From Blasia pusilla (taxonomy: Eukaryota; Marchantiophyta; Marchantiopsida; Blasiales): DNA of 64,000 nt. The notes beneath the pieces were generated by a model, which saw nothing but the letters and a program-made list of their open reading frames with translations, was not told where the DNA came from and searched no databases. Shown piece after piece: positions 37,601-49,341 of this stretch. The position numbers were made by a program, and so were the translations under genes. The stretch lies in NCBI GenBank assembly GCA_050084515.1, contig CM114271.1:31558001-31622000 (forward strand). Reading direction: 5' to 3'. Numbering within the stretch: position 1 is the stretch's first letter; each line of letters opens with the position of its first letter.

Positions 37601-39539
37601 AGATGCCCACCCCCACCGACCTCTACCAGGACCTGCGATTCTGACTCGGAGCGATTAAACTCTTGGATATAGCTCTTCAGAGTACCTGCCATGGGTTTTA
37701 ATTATTGGCAGGAGGCGAGCTATACAGTGAGTGCATCGGTGGATGAATCTCATTCGAGCAATCCTCGTTGGTGGAAATCGCAAGGACGTCTAACTAGGTT
37801 TCAGCCGGGCAGTGTGGCGGCATTGGGCTGAGCCCGTTCCCAGCTACGTAGCCCACTCATTGGGGACCACGATCACTGAAGGTGCCACAGCTGAAGGACC
37901 TGCTTTGGCGGCTCATCCAGAATCTCCTTAGACAGGATTGTTGGTTGGAATAAGGAATCCACTTCCTCATCCATGTAGCAGCTGTCTTCAATCGCCGTTG
38001 CCCCAATTCCCTGGATTCACACTTCGGGGTGGCTCTTCTTCAGCTTCCTTTCACGGGCCTATTTGTGCCGGCATTCTTCGTAGAACCGGCCAACAGCCTT
38101 TAAATTTTTCTGATAGCCAGCTGAAAGTTCACGATTTTCCCCGACGCATAATCAGGGGTTTCTTAGTAGACTCTTGAAAGTTTTGCACAGGAATGGCTGA
38201 CTTTCGGAAATTTCCCGGGATGCCTCAAATAACTATCCGAGCCTAGCGTCCTTTGTACCAGCGGGACCTGCGCTGGCAGAGCCTGCTGCTCCAGTTATGC
38301 TCATCGGAAGGAGGGACGGTCCTCTACGAACTCCTCGAGGAGAAAGAAGGGGAGGCCCCCTTGTTTCTCCTCGGGGCCGGTTTTGGCCCTTGGGGGGTTT
38401 TTTCTCTCCCTGATGGGTTTCCCATCCTATTTTCTATTTATTTGTATATTGTAAAAAAATGTCTACGAACTCTACGGGATGACAAGACGGACCTCTGATA
38501 ACTTGGAGCACCCTTGCCATTCAAGGAGGGATCACGATTTGAGTGTCACAAAGGATCGATTGGCTCCACGATATAGTCGAGTCTGAACCACGTGCCGGAA
38601 CAGTACTGCGCACCAGGCGTCACTAGATAGCGACCTACCTAAGGGGCTACAGTGCTTGTATATACACATAGCGTCGCTGCACCTAGCTGCGTCGGGTGGA
38701 CAGGGTCCATCTTCCTTTTTTGTCTTTCGGCTGCCAGTGCCGCCCATCTCTGATTCTTCAAGAGCAATCGGTTCTAACCACACCCCAACCAAAACCGCCC
38801 CTGCCCCAACCAATACTAACAAGAACCTGGAGCATTGTTCCTCTGACTGACATCGGGTCGAGCGGTCGCTCCTTTCACCTTTCTTTCTGATTCAGCTGCC
38901 ACTTACTTTTCCACCCAATCTCCCTTCAGCGTAGACAAAGGGCCTCAGGTTCCCTCGTCTTTTGCTCTACCTTAGATTCTCGCCATTCTTCCTAAATTCA
39001 AATTTCCCAACGAGACCTTGCACTCTCTTGAAAGATTAATGTTACTCAGCTCGTCAACTTAGGTCTAGTTTGTAGATCCTTTCTCACTCCTCCGAACTAA
39101 CTCCGGTATTTACTTTCGTGAGAACTAAAATTTATTCTGAAATTATAGAACAACTATTTATATCTTATAATATTTTCCATGGACGTTATCAAGGAAGTCC
39201 TTTTTTTTAAAAAGAAATGCAGGATCGGAATAGGGTAGGGTGCAGATTAATTTATTTTTTCAAAACAAGAAAATGAGAGTTGTGGAAACAAGGAGTTTTC
39301 AATTCAATTTGGATACCACGACGTGAATAGAGCACACAAGAGAAACTTGAAAGGGCACATTGGAATGGTTCAGATGTACTCTATCCAAAGCTAGGGTGTG
39401 TCTCCTTCCACATCACCGTAGATTGATGTTGCTCCACTTCCCATTGTTGACCCGATCAATCATGGCTAGGATATCCTATGGGTGTCAGCCTCCCCATCAA
39501 AATTGTATGCCAAGATAAAACATCACAATTTATTGGGGC
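34666..39539. other. No gene recognised; 35.5-38.9 kb CpG-richer
   Basis: No transposon protein or host gene identified. 35560-38900 has a more even base composition and more CG dinucleotides by eye than the AT-rich sequence around it, like 4440-7160. Open frames of 60-110 codons occur on both strands (for example 35657-35959 plus, 38253-38498 plus) but match nothing known and overlap each other. 38980-39420 is AT-rich and empty. A 50-bp palindrome lies at 34771-34820. Confidence 0.45.
34771..34820. repeat. 50-bp near-perfect palindrome
   Basis: The outer arms TGACCCATATTACTT and AAGTAATATGGGTCA pair perfectly; three central pairs mismatch on each side and the core pairs again. It also contains a 17-bp direct duplication (ATTACTTGCAAAGTAAT twice). 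It lies just outside the 5' LTR-like block. Confidence 0.9.
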
Positions 39540-40005
39540 AAGAGTTGCCACACACCCAACCTTCCCACTCTCCCTTGCCCTACTCAGCCAATCATTATAA
39601 TGTAAAAGATACTTCTTTCCCTTAGTAGTTGTTGGACGATGAACATATGTCAAATTTCGAGTGGACTTATGCACCCACACACATCCCAACACAAGAGTAG
39701 TTGTAATTTGTAACTTCCATGGTGCCTCCTAAACCTAAGGTGCGACCATATTATGGGCCCAAAAGTTGCCATCACCCAACTTGCCCACTCACCCTCTTTA
39801 ACCAAGAAATATGTGAGGCTCTAGTCCACCTACACATTGCATTTTGGCATACATTGCTTGCATGTATGCTACACAACTTCATAAAGATACTTCTTTTCCT
39901 TAGTAATTGTTGGATGATGAACATATATCAAGTTTCGGGTGGACATGTGCACCCACCCACAGCCCACCGCAAGAGTCATCGTAACTTCCATTGGTGCCTC
40001 CTATG
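39540..40005. repeat. Diverged tandem duplication
   Basis: Unit one (about 39540-39757) and unit two (about 39758-40005) share, in order, AGTTGCCA..CACCCAAC, CCCACTC.CCCT, AAGATACTTCTTT.CCTTAG, TTGTTGGA.GATGAACATAT, and ACTTCCAT.GGTGCCTCCTA. The content is not recognised. A minus-strand frame at 39692-39456 is open but does not stay open in the second unit. Confidence 0.75.
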
Positions 40006-41160
40006 TGATGTTTGGATTCCTTTCTGCTGAGGAATGGTTAGGATTGTATACATAGACCCTACATTATTATAGAGTTTTGTATGTTCTTCATCACATTTGG
40101 AGCATTTTTTAGTGTTGGAGTCACCAATCAAAGAGGGAAAGACCAAATATAGCAACCAACTTTAAAAAAAAACACTTGCCGAAAAAACTCCACATTGATT
40201 TTAGAATGATTAAGAGAATTCAAAATTGAGAATTGAGAGCAATCCATCTGAGGTGCATATTGGAAGTGCTTATGTATATTCAAGCATATATCCTAACCAT
40301 GCGGGAGAAGATGGGGCATGAGAGTTGTTGAAATCAAGATTGGATTTCATAATTCAAGAAATTTGTCAAGAATGCAACAGATTGGAGCAAAGTTGATCGA
40401 AGAGGGAGAGGCTTCTTGATTCTTGCTAGAATTTCTTAAGAGTGGTATAATTGGAGATTAGATTGGAATGATGAAGTTCCTGAGATAAATCTAATGAAGA
40501 AAATGCCCAAAATTTTGACTGTGAAAGTGGTTTTTGTGACTGTGAATGGAGATTGTATGAGGAAGATGTTTAAAAGATTATCCGCAACTATATGGCTTCC
40601 CATAGTGGACAAAGTGAACTTAGGTTTTGATACACCTTGCTAGTGGGTGTTAAACTTAAGTTCTCATATACCTCGCTAATTGACATGATTTGGAAGGGCA
40701 AGTTGTCAGAGTTGTGAGAGTAGAAGGGCAAGTTGTGAGAGGTGGAATAGACTCGGTGCAGCTAGTTTGGAGAATCAAGCGCCATTATCTTGGAGTATGT
40801 GGAGCCACTAGTTTAGATTATTATAGTTTGCTACCTATGGAGCTAGTAAAGTGGGGATGAACTTAAGTTCCAATTCATCTTTCTAGAGGAATTGAACTTA
40901 AGTTCGATTCAGGTGTAACTAGTGTTGGATTGAGTGTTATGTGTGAAATGTAAGCACCTTCCACAAGTCACTCAAGAGTATATCAAAGTGGGAGGGACTT
41001 GGGACTTGGGACTTAACTCCCCTAAAATTTAGCAAGGTTTGGTCTTGAAATTTTGGGCCAAAAAATTGAAATTCGGCACACAAGCGTTGAGGTGCCAATT
41101 GCAACGAACCCAGGCGTCTGGGCGAACTTAACCCTCCTCCCTTCCCAAAGGGATAGATGG
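40006..41160. other. No gene recognised
   Basis: Moderately AT-rich. GAACTTAAGTTC-like words recur at 40650, 40858 and 40882. The minus-strand frame at 40937-41245 matches no known protein. Confidence 0.4.
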
Positions 41161-41354
41161 GGCCCACATGAACAAGTCCTTCTATAGGATCGATGTAAGT
41201 CCACAAATATGGACATGTACTTTGTCCATATGCAACCTTAGACACGACGGGTCCAAATGCAAGTCATTGAAACTCGAGTCTACACAAACATGGTCGTCCT
41301 ATGAACAGAGATAAATCTAAAGACACTGACATGTGCGTGTGCAACCTTGGTCTG
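41161..41354. mobile_element. hAT-like family fragment, right end
   Basis: Carries GGGGCCCACATGAACAAGTCC, GGACATGT and TTTGTCCATATGCAACCTTA, and finishes with GTGCGTGTGCAACCTTG at about 41353, the right-end signature of the CAAGGTTGCAC family. A matching left end was not found. Confidence 0.5.
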
Positions 41355-41465
41355 AAATCACATTTTATTTTAGGAAAAATGAATAAGATAATAACGAAAG
41401 AGTGGAAAATTAATTATTCTACTAAAGCATAAAAGAGAATTTCATTTTTTAATTACTTTTTAGTT

Positions 41466-42660
41466 TTCAAGCTTGGTTGGGAGGGAAATTTGAACTTTAT
41501 TGTGGAAAAGAAATGTATGAAAGTAGTAACTTTCTTTTATGGCTTCGGAGAGCATGAAGGTTGGAAAAATGAACTTATTAATAAGGGAAAAGCTCTTTTT
41601 ATTAAGAAGGAAGTAAGGGTTTCATTACTATTAATATCTTTATATTTATTAGGTGAATATTTCAATATGTATGGAAACCTCTTAGTTCTCCCTCATGATA
41701 AGTATAATTATCGATATAAAGAAAAAAATTTCCTTGGGTTGCCTAATATATAATTTATTTATATCTTTCAATGTGATGCTTCATTCGAGAGAAGATTAGA
41801 ATGTATTTTCAAATTTGGGAAAAGAAGATGATGGATAATAATAGGAGAGTGCACATATGAGTAAAACTCAAATATTTGGAATTGATTTTATTTTGAAAAA
41901 TATTTGTACTTTTCAAGCTTGGTTGGAATTGAGTTTTCTTGAAACTTTTGGAAACTAAATCAAATAAAAAATAATAGTTTAATGAAACTATTATGGGCAT
42001 TACCTCACTTTCATAACCTCCCAATTATGGCTAAGTGGGAAGCTTTTGAATTCTGTTGAATTTTTAATTTGATTCTATCATATATAAAGCCAAAATTTGA
42101 ATCAAAAAGATATAAAAATAATTATGTCAAATTTTCATTCTAAAAATTTTATAAAAAAAATCTCGCTCTCAATTAAAAAAAAATTGGTATTGTCCCTCAT
42201 CTGTGTTATATTCTCATTTTGAAATTTAAATTTATTTTTTATATTTAGGGAAAAATATTAATATTTCAAGTTCTGTTTCTATCAAAAATTAGTCTTTTGT
42301 GGGAAAATAGGAAAATTAATAATAATATAAACTCAAAATAATTGTAGCTATAAATAATAAGAGTGGATTTATTTTTAAATTCTTTTGAATTTTCAAGCTT
42401 GGCTAGGAGGAAAATTTACACTATATTTTGGGAAAAAGAATTTGATCAAATTAAGGAATTAAATTTTCTTACTTTAGAGATCACAAGGGTTTGAAAAAAT
42501 GAAAAATTAATAGGCTTGGACTTATTTTTCTTGAAATTAATGATGAAAAATGAATTAATTTTTAAAAAAAATTGGAGGTTTCACTACTATAAATCTATTT
42601 ATAGTTATTAAATAGAAATTCATCTTTACTCTTTATTGCTCTACTTTTTGGATGTTTAAC
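41466..42660. repeat. AT-rich imperfect long tandem repeat
   Basis: The word TTTTCAAGCTTGG(C/T)T followed by related AT-rich sequence begins near 41464, 41910 and 42389, giving units of about 446 and 479 bases. The units have diverged considerably. Open frames such as 41490-41753 are not preserved between them. Confidence 0.55.
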
Positions 42661-42699
42661 TTAGGAAATTTAACATATCATACTACTATTCACGTGAAC

Positions 42700-43000
42700 T
42701 CATCTTGAAAAGCCCTCCATGAGTATCATGTGTAAAGCCTCTCAAGTAATATTTGATTTTATCTTTCGTAATTTTTTATATTTATATTCATACTATCGTT
42801 GCGGCTCATGGAGGGCTTTTCAAATAGTCGGGAGCTGCAAAGGTAGTATGAATATAAATATCATATAACGGTATTATAAGTCGTAACGGCAGTATGAATA
42901 TAAATATCAAATAATTAATATTTGATTTTACCTCCTGACTATTTGACTCTTCGAGAAACTAGGGTTTTTTATCTATTTTTTCTTCATTTCTATATTGCAT
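42700..43000. repeat. Foldback repeat cluster
   Basis: GAAAAGCCCTCCATGAG (42707-42723) has its exact reverse complement at 42806-42822. TTTATATTCATACTA near 42779 pairs with TAGTATGAATATAAA near 42845, and the latter recurs directly near 42892. A segment with GACTATTTGACT and AAACTAGGGTTTTT (about 42935-42970) is shared with 16311-16350 in the CACTA element. Confidence 0.75.
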
Positions 43001-43031
43001 GAGGGTGCCCAGTATCGGAGCATCCTGAGCA

Positions 43032-43085
43032 TTTGTGGATTAGCATTATAAGGATTATCTAATCCTTATAATGCTAATGCACAAA
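43032..43085. repeat. 26-bp-arm inverted repeat
   Basis: TTTGTG then ATTAGCATTATAAGGATTA pairs with its reverse complement across a 2-base loop, with one mismatch. Confidence 0.9.
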
Positions 43086-43158
43086 CCATCTACGCGATAT
43101 AAGTATGAATCCTCTGAGATCTAAGTCAGAACCATCAATCTAGGCTTCTCCTCATATA

Positions 43159-43494
43159 CAAGGTTACATATGGACAAAGTCCGTGTCCGTGGGCATGTCC
43201 ATGTCTGTGGACTTAGATCCGTCCTATAAAAGTACTAGTCCATGTGGGCCCCACCTCCCCCTTATTTCTCATCCTCCCACTTGCCTCCATGATCCACACT
43301 TTCTCATTTCTTCCTGCCCCCCATCTCCACTCCCTCCCCTCTTATTGTCTCGCCTGCCCTAGCTCTCCCTTCCACCATGAGCTATAAGTATGGGCCCCTC
43401 CTCTTTCAATACATGTTGGTGGACATGTCCAAACTTGTTCGTCCATGCATATGTCCGTCCTTGGAACAATCTTATCCGTTTTTGTGCAACCATG
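43159..43494. mobile_element. hAT-like non-autonomous element with perfect 8-bp target duplication
   Basis: The left end is CAAGGTTACATATGG and the right end GTGCAACCATG. The 8 bases outside each end are identical, CTCATATA (43151-43158 and 43495-43502), which fits hAT transposition. Length is 336 bp. Subterminal GGACAAAGTCCGTG and TGTCCGTCCTTGG words are palindromic GGAC/GTCC motifs that could bind the transposase (inference). No coding capacity. Confidence 0.85.
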
Positions 43495-43614
43495 CTCATA
43501 TAAAGAAGGCCGATCATATTAATAGTGCACAGCGAGAAGTGGATGTTGAGAATCCAACATTCTTCCTCAATATCTACTCTCATGTGGACTATTATCTTGA
43601 AACAATGTGAAGAC

Positions 43615-44690
43615 CCTTCATGTGTCGTTGAATTTGATCTCTACTCAAGGCTTTGGTGAAGATATCTACATGGTTATCTTCCGTTTAACAATAGATTAAC
43701 TTCAAAACTTCTCTCTTGATTAACTCACCAAAAAATGATATTTGATCTCTATGTGGTTCGTATGAGTATGAAACTCATGATTATATTCTATAGCAATTCA
43801 ACTTTGAATGTCATACCATATTATAATAGCACTTTCTGTTGCTTCTCCTATGTCCTCTAATATCCATCTCAACCATAATAAGTCACATGAAGCACATCAA
43901 GCCATGTTGTAATCCACCTCGGTAGAAGAAGAGCCATTATAGATTGCTTCTTACCGATCCATAATACCACATTTGATCCTATCGAGAAGCAATAATCCGA
44001 AACTGATCGCCAAGAATTTGAGTCTCTTGCCCAATCTGATTCACGAAAGCCTGTCATTTTTGTCCCTACTCTGTAGGTGATGCCATACTTCATAATGACT
44101 TTGATGTACTTCAATACATGTATCCCTGCCTTCCAATAATTCTCATGAGGCTTAGTTGAGAACCTACTCAACACACCCACATCAAAATTGATGTCTAGTC
44201 TTGTGTTGCACAAAGATATCAAACTGCCCACAAGCTTTCTATACATCTTTTCATATACCAATGGTGAAACAACCTCCATTGAGTTTCAACTCTACCTCCA
44301 TTGGTGAGACCACTTCCTTACACTCAGTCATCTTGAATGCCTTCAAGATTTCTCTACCATACTTTTGCTGAGAAAGAAAATTAGAATTTGACTATTGCCA
44401 AATCTCGAGGCTGATAAATTAAGTAATGCAAAAGACCTAAATATGACATTTCAAACTCAGATCTCAACACTTCCTTCATTTCCTCTATTTTCTTACTATG
44501 GCCTCCTGTGATGATGAGATCATCCACATACAATATTATCAACATATACATCATTGATTCCCATCTTTGCAAAACATATACATATTTGCTTCTGATAGAC
44601 TCTTGATGAGACCCTTTTCTTTGAAGAATGTATCTATTTGTTGATACCATATCCTAGGGACTTGCTTAAACCTATATAATGCTCAATAAA
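43615..44690 (-). pseudogene. Ty1/copia pol fragment: RT end and RNase H
   Basis: 44650-44381 holds ILYVDDLIITGG, the copia RT active site with both Asp intact, then EMSYLGLLHYLI. 44279-43869 has MYRKLVGSLISLCNTRLDI, VGVLSRFSTKPHENYWKAG and the RNase H start near YRVGTKMTGFRESDWA, with frame breaks. 43860-43615 carries decayed remnants of the copia C-terminus, up to a TEDN..DIFTKAL-like stretch. The N-terminal pol domains and gag are absent. 44691-45010 downstream on the plus strand has nothing recognised. A related fragment lies at 62210-63650. Confidence 0.85.
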
Positions 44691-45010
44691 GCAAACATGG
44701 CTTCTCTTCTAATATGGGTGTCTCAATACTAGAACTTGGCATTAAATCTAGCTTTTTTACTTAAAAATTGATCTAGAGTTTCTAAATTTTCTAGCTCTAG
44801 GCCAACATTCTCATTGGATAGAATGATGGGGTCAAAAGAATACATAACCTCTTTGTCTACCACTCTACGATATAGTTTTTGCCTTGTATGGACTCATTGG
44901 GAGGAAGTATATTGTATTGGATTCAGTGTGGGAAAAGTGGGTTGTAAATTGGCTTCATTTCAAGTACTTTGCACATCTAATCTTGTTTCCCTTCCCACAT
45001 TCTCCTCCAT

Positions 45011-47560
45011 CTAATCATGTGTTTGCTCTTCGGCATGTTGCTCCTCTTTGGTCAAAGTCATGAAATAGTTATCCTCATGTAAATTCTTTCCCAATGTCTC
45101 ATTTTCATCAGTATTATGTTGATATGGCAATGCCTCGCAATTCTCTGTACCAATTAGTAAATCTTCACTTCCAAATTCTTCAAGTGGATTGGACTCGTCT
45201 TCCTCAAAATCACCATGTTGTAAGTCATCATCAAACTTGATTCCCCTTTTCCTTTGTTCGTCTGTGATTAAGGTCTCAAGTATGTCCTTAAGTGGATCCA
45301 TTTTTCCTATAAGCTAATTCTCTTCTAAACTTCCCATGCCATATTTCTCACTATCACGCTTCCTTGACAATTATTGTTGGCCTCTTAATCTATAGTAATT
45401 TTGCAAGTTACGTATGCATTGAATTGCAAAACTTGGATGCTTGAGTATTGAGGAGATTTTTGTGATACACATAAACTAAATCCTTTGCGGTGGAAACTTC
45501 TAGTTGATTATGAATAAATCCATGAGAACTCCAACCTCTATTGCAAGCAAATGCGGTAATTTTGTTACGTTAAGACGCATATGGCAATTTTTGTAGCTTG
45601 GGAGCTTAGTCTCTTTAAGCCATCCACCATTCATGGCCATTTTGAGTTGTGGAAAAAAAAATCACAATCTATATTATGGAATGTACCCTCTTGAGAGCAG
45701 ATGTTGTCATACTCTATTAAACAATTGAATTTGAAAGATCATAGAGCGTCACTTGTTTATTTCAACATGTGTCTACCCCATAAGTCAAAATAGTACTAAT
45801 GTCTTGCATACACCCAAGCACAAAAATATGTTACTTGTGGTCTTTGGAGAATAAATACCTAGGATTTAGCAATATAGCAAATAATTCAAATCATTATTCC
45901 ATGCAATCTACCTCGCATCAAGGGTAGTTAGGCCTTATGATTCGATACTTCCTTGTTGATAAGATTGCTAGCATATTTGAGCTTATTCAATGCAGTCTCC
46001 ACCTTATCCTTCAAACACTGTGTTTGATAATAGATTTCCTCAATGGTTTCCTTATGACCATCTACAAATCTTATCAAGGTACATAGTTCCATAAAAATCT
46101 CCCAAATCTTGGTCCAAAATCAGTATCCAAAAATCCTTTCCAAAGATTCTCCACCTCCGTCGGTCCTCTGACCTTGTTTTCCCATTGGCACTACTAGGTT
46201 TCAAAATCCTCACTAATTACCATATATTTAAACATAATTGGAGCTCAAAAACATGATCCAAATATATGTGATTTGTTGCAAATCTTATCTTTGCAAGTAG
46301 AAGTAACATAAAATATATAGCATGATGAATCCTGATGAATTTCACCATATTACAACATTGCAAAAATATGGTTTTAAAACATACAATTCTACCCCAATCT
46401 TTGCAAACCAAATCCAATCATAAGCAATGCAATGGCCTCATAAAATATAAGGATGAGTTTTGCTAACAAGGGAACCTGCCAACTTACAACCTACGATATT
46501 ATCTCTCACAAATTGAATGAAATTCTTGGGATCCATTTGCTCAATATGCATGATAGTGATTGACGCAATTCATCTTGCATTCATTATCATGCTAGAGGCA
46601 TTGGTAGCTTGAATGAAATATTCATCTCCCATGGATACCACCAAAATATTGAAAAGGGGCCTTCATTGGCAATTAGTTTATCCGTCCCTAGAAATTGTAT
46701 ACTTGTATTTCTTCCCTAACTCCATCATTCTCTTAACATTTTTTTTCCAATGTGGTTTTGCACCAACGTAAATCCTTATGGCGCAGTTGATCTGGATTAG
46801 GTCCATGGTATATAACCCCCAATCTAGCCACGAGACTTAAAGCCTCTTGGAAATGAGGATTCTTTGCAGAGTTGAACATCCATCGTCATGTTATAAAGGC
46901 AAGGGAAATTTTACTATAGATATCTTTGTAATTTTCATTCTGCCATAATGAATGCAAAACATCCCTCCCCAAAACCGAACTAGAGCTCACCATCTCATCC
47001 TTCAACACTATATTTCTCATTGTGCTTTGTGATATAAATTTCAGAATGATGGTAACCAAATTTCTACCTATAGGACTCGCCAACGGCATATCAAGTCTTA
47101 CTTTAGGCTTGTGTATGGAATTTGTACATATACAAGATGGCCTTACATCTTCATTCTCTTGCCTTCGAGATGGAGGAACATTACTCCTACCATCTTTATT
47201 TTCTATCTACGTATCAATCAATGCCTTAAGTGCAACTCCATCAGATAAGGAAACTCAAGCATTTATGAATCTGAAATACTTGTTTCTTTCCATTCTTGGT
47301 CCAAACAGACTTTCCTATTAGATGTTATCTTAACCTAGTAAGATTGTATGTGATTTGGCTTTTACACCAATTGCAAGTGGCATTACCCTTCTTCCTATTT
47401 CCTGTGGTGTTCTAAAAAATATGAATTGCTCTTGAGCAAACGTATTCAGACCATTCCATGCCTTAGAAGGCCAAAGATCTTGATCCACATTCAAAACGAG
47501 CATATCGCCAAAAATATCCAACCCGTCACCTTCCACAAAATCATTCATTATCTTCACGCC
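45011..47560 (-). pseudogene. hAT-family transposase (DUF659/dimerisation type), decayed
   Basis: Read on the minus strand: 47557-47100 is an N-terminal region with no clear BED finger; 47089-46886 has MPLASPIGRNL..ISQSTMRN; 46880-46450 resembles the DUF659 block of plant hAT proteins (FQEALSLVARLGVIYHG, ATNASS). The C-terminal dimerisation motif is clear near 45556-45465: CNRGWSSHGFIHNQ followed by TAKDLVYVYHKNLLN. 45301-45011 is an open acidic tail (KFDDDLQHGDFEEDE), common in these proteins. Several stops and frameshifts occur throughout. It could once have mobilised hAT-like elements such as the one at 43159, but no matching terminal repeats were found around it. Confidence 0.75.
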
Positions 47561-49040
47561 AAAAGCCCAAAAAAAAACTTCTGTTACCTAAAGCTAGTTA
47601 GAGTTTTTTGTCCACTACAATTAGTGACGATAAGCTCCTCTCCTTTTTCTTCTAAACAAAAAAATACTCTCATTACCATACTTCACTATTCTTATATACT
47701 ATGAAATTCCTCACCATCTTCCCATGATCTATACCTCAAGTTGCAATGACCAAAAAAATTCAACATACTTACTAACTTAAAGTAATGAAACTTCAATACA
47801 ACTATTATAAACTTATTGGAACCAACTAATGTAGCAAAGGCTTTATTTCAATATCGCAAATTCTCCAACGGTCCTTCATTGGTCGACTTTTTAATCCCAA
47901 TACATGTGGCTAATGAGTAGATATATTTTTTTTCTTCCCTTCAGTTTAAAGCTATACGCAATTTAATCGATACGCTCTCAAAAAATTTCTATATTGACTC
48001 ATAGACTTGTTCCAACTTTTATATGCAATTTTTTTTATAAAATTCTTCTTTGAGTGCATTTTTTTTAGCACAAAATTTATCGCTTAGCTAAAATCTTTTT
48101 CTAACTAGAACTTTTCTTATCAATATTCACCTCTAATCTTTCATAACCTAATCATACAACATTCTCTATATTAAATCCTTATCATGGTGTAAAAAGTAAG
48201 AATTTCTCAGTACGAATTTCCTTGCATGGAATGTAATTTAATTCTCTCATTCCTTCATATTCCCAAAAAATCTCTCCTTGCAATTTCAAAACTCTTTATC
48301 TAGCTTTCTATCTAGTTCATCTTCCTACATGGATGGTGTGAAATTACCCTTCTCAATTAACATAGTAAATTGGTTGAATTGAACTCAATTCTATAACCCA
48401 TTTGGTGAGAAGCCTAGCCTTGGGCCAAAAATCCTCCTAATAATCCATAATAACATCTTAAAAAAATTCCTTAGGTTCAACGAGTTTGATTTGTAAGATG
48501 ATTTTGAGAAATTCAAATGTAAGTATTTGAATGAATTTTTACCCAATATTTAGGCTTTGAAAAGGAAGACATATAAGCCTAGAATTTAAACAAACCAAAA
48601 AAATAAATACTATAATTGATATTAATAGAAGTGTGTGTGTCTTTATCTTAATATTTCTAAGATTTTTGCATGACATTGCTTGAATTTCCTAGATGGAAAG
48701 ATTTTTTTGGCAAATATATCGGTCAAAAGTTTTTTCCCTGCACATATTTTTTTCCACATTGGATAAATATTTTAAGGAACGACGAGGAACTTCTCTAAGG
48801 AGTATGGAATTGGATTCGCTTCTTAATATTCCCAAAAGGTTGCTATAAATTGGGGAAGTATGGGTATGTCTTCCTTCTTCAACTTTGTATCAAAGAATCA
48901 AAATAACTCATTTGAATCAACTTCCTTATGAGTATATCCCATTACAAGGAAATCCACTTTAATTATTTAAATAATCCCTCCAGCAACAAAGTCACGCAAA
49001 TATATAAGAGCTTGTCTATTCTTGTCGTCTTTTGCATAGT
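47561..49040. other. No gene recognised; AT-rich
   Basis: AT-rich sequence without a recognised gene; 47426-47704 is an unrecognised open frame overlapping the hAT N-terminal region. Confidence 0.45.
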
Positions 49041-49341
49041 TATCCATTTGAAGGAGAAGATATCTAAGAGATGAGCAAAAACCATCCGTCCCAACCCCGT
49101 CCCAACAATCCCAATCTATCTTATTATTGGAGAGTGTCTCTTTGGTTTTTAAATTCCTCTCCTATTGACACATGACCCTCTCAGCCAATAGGATCTCTCA
49201 ATCACTCAACCAATAAGATCAATCTAAGTTGATCCAAGAGGTTATTTAAAAAATTTAATGATTATATAAATCAATTCATATCTACACGTTAAAATTTAAA
49301 TTACCCATCATTAACCCGTGCATCGCACAGGCATCCACTAA
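49041..49341 (+). mobile_element. Helitron-like 3' end
   Basis: The sequence ends CCCGTGCATCGCACAGG (a short hairpin with one mismatch), then CATCCACTAA, followed by T. A hairpin close to a CTRR terminus (here CTAA) before T is the Helitron 3' signature. Related sequences with the CCAATAGGAT words and the same end occur at 57980-58139 and, inverted, at 61838-62070. The 5' end was not located. Confidence 0.55.
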
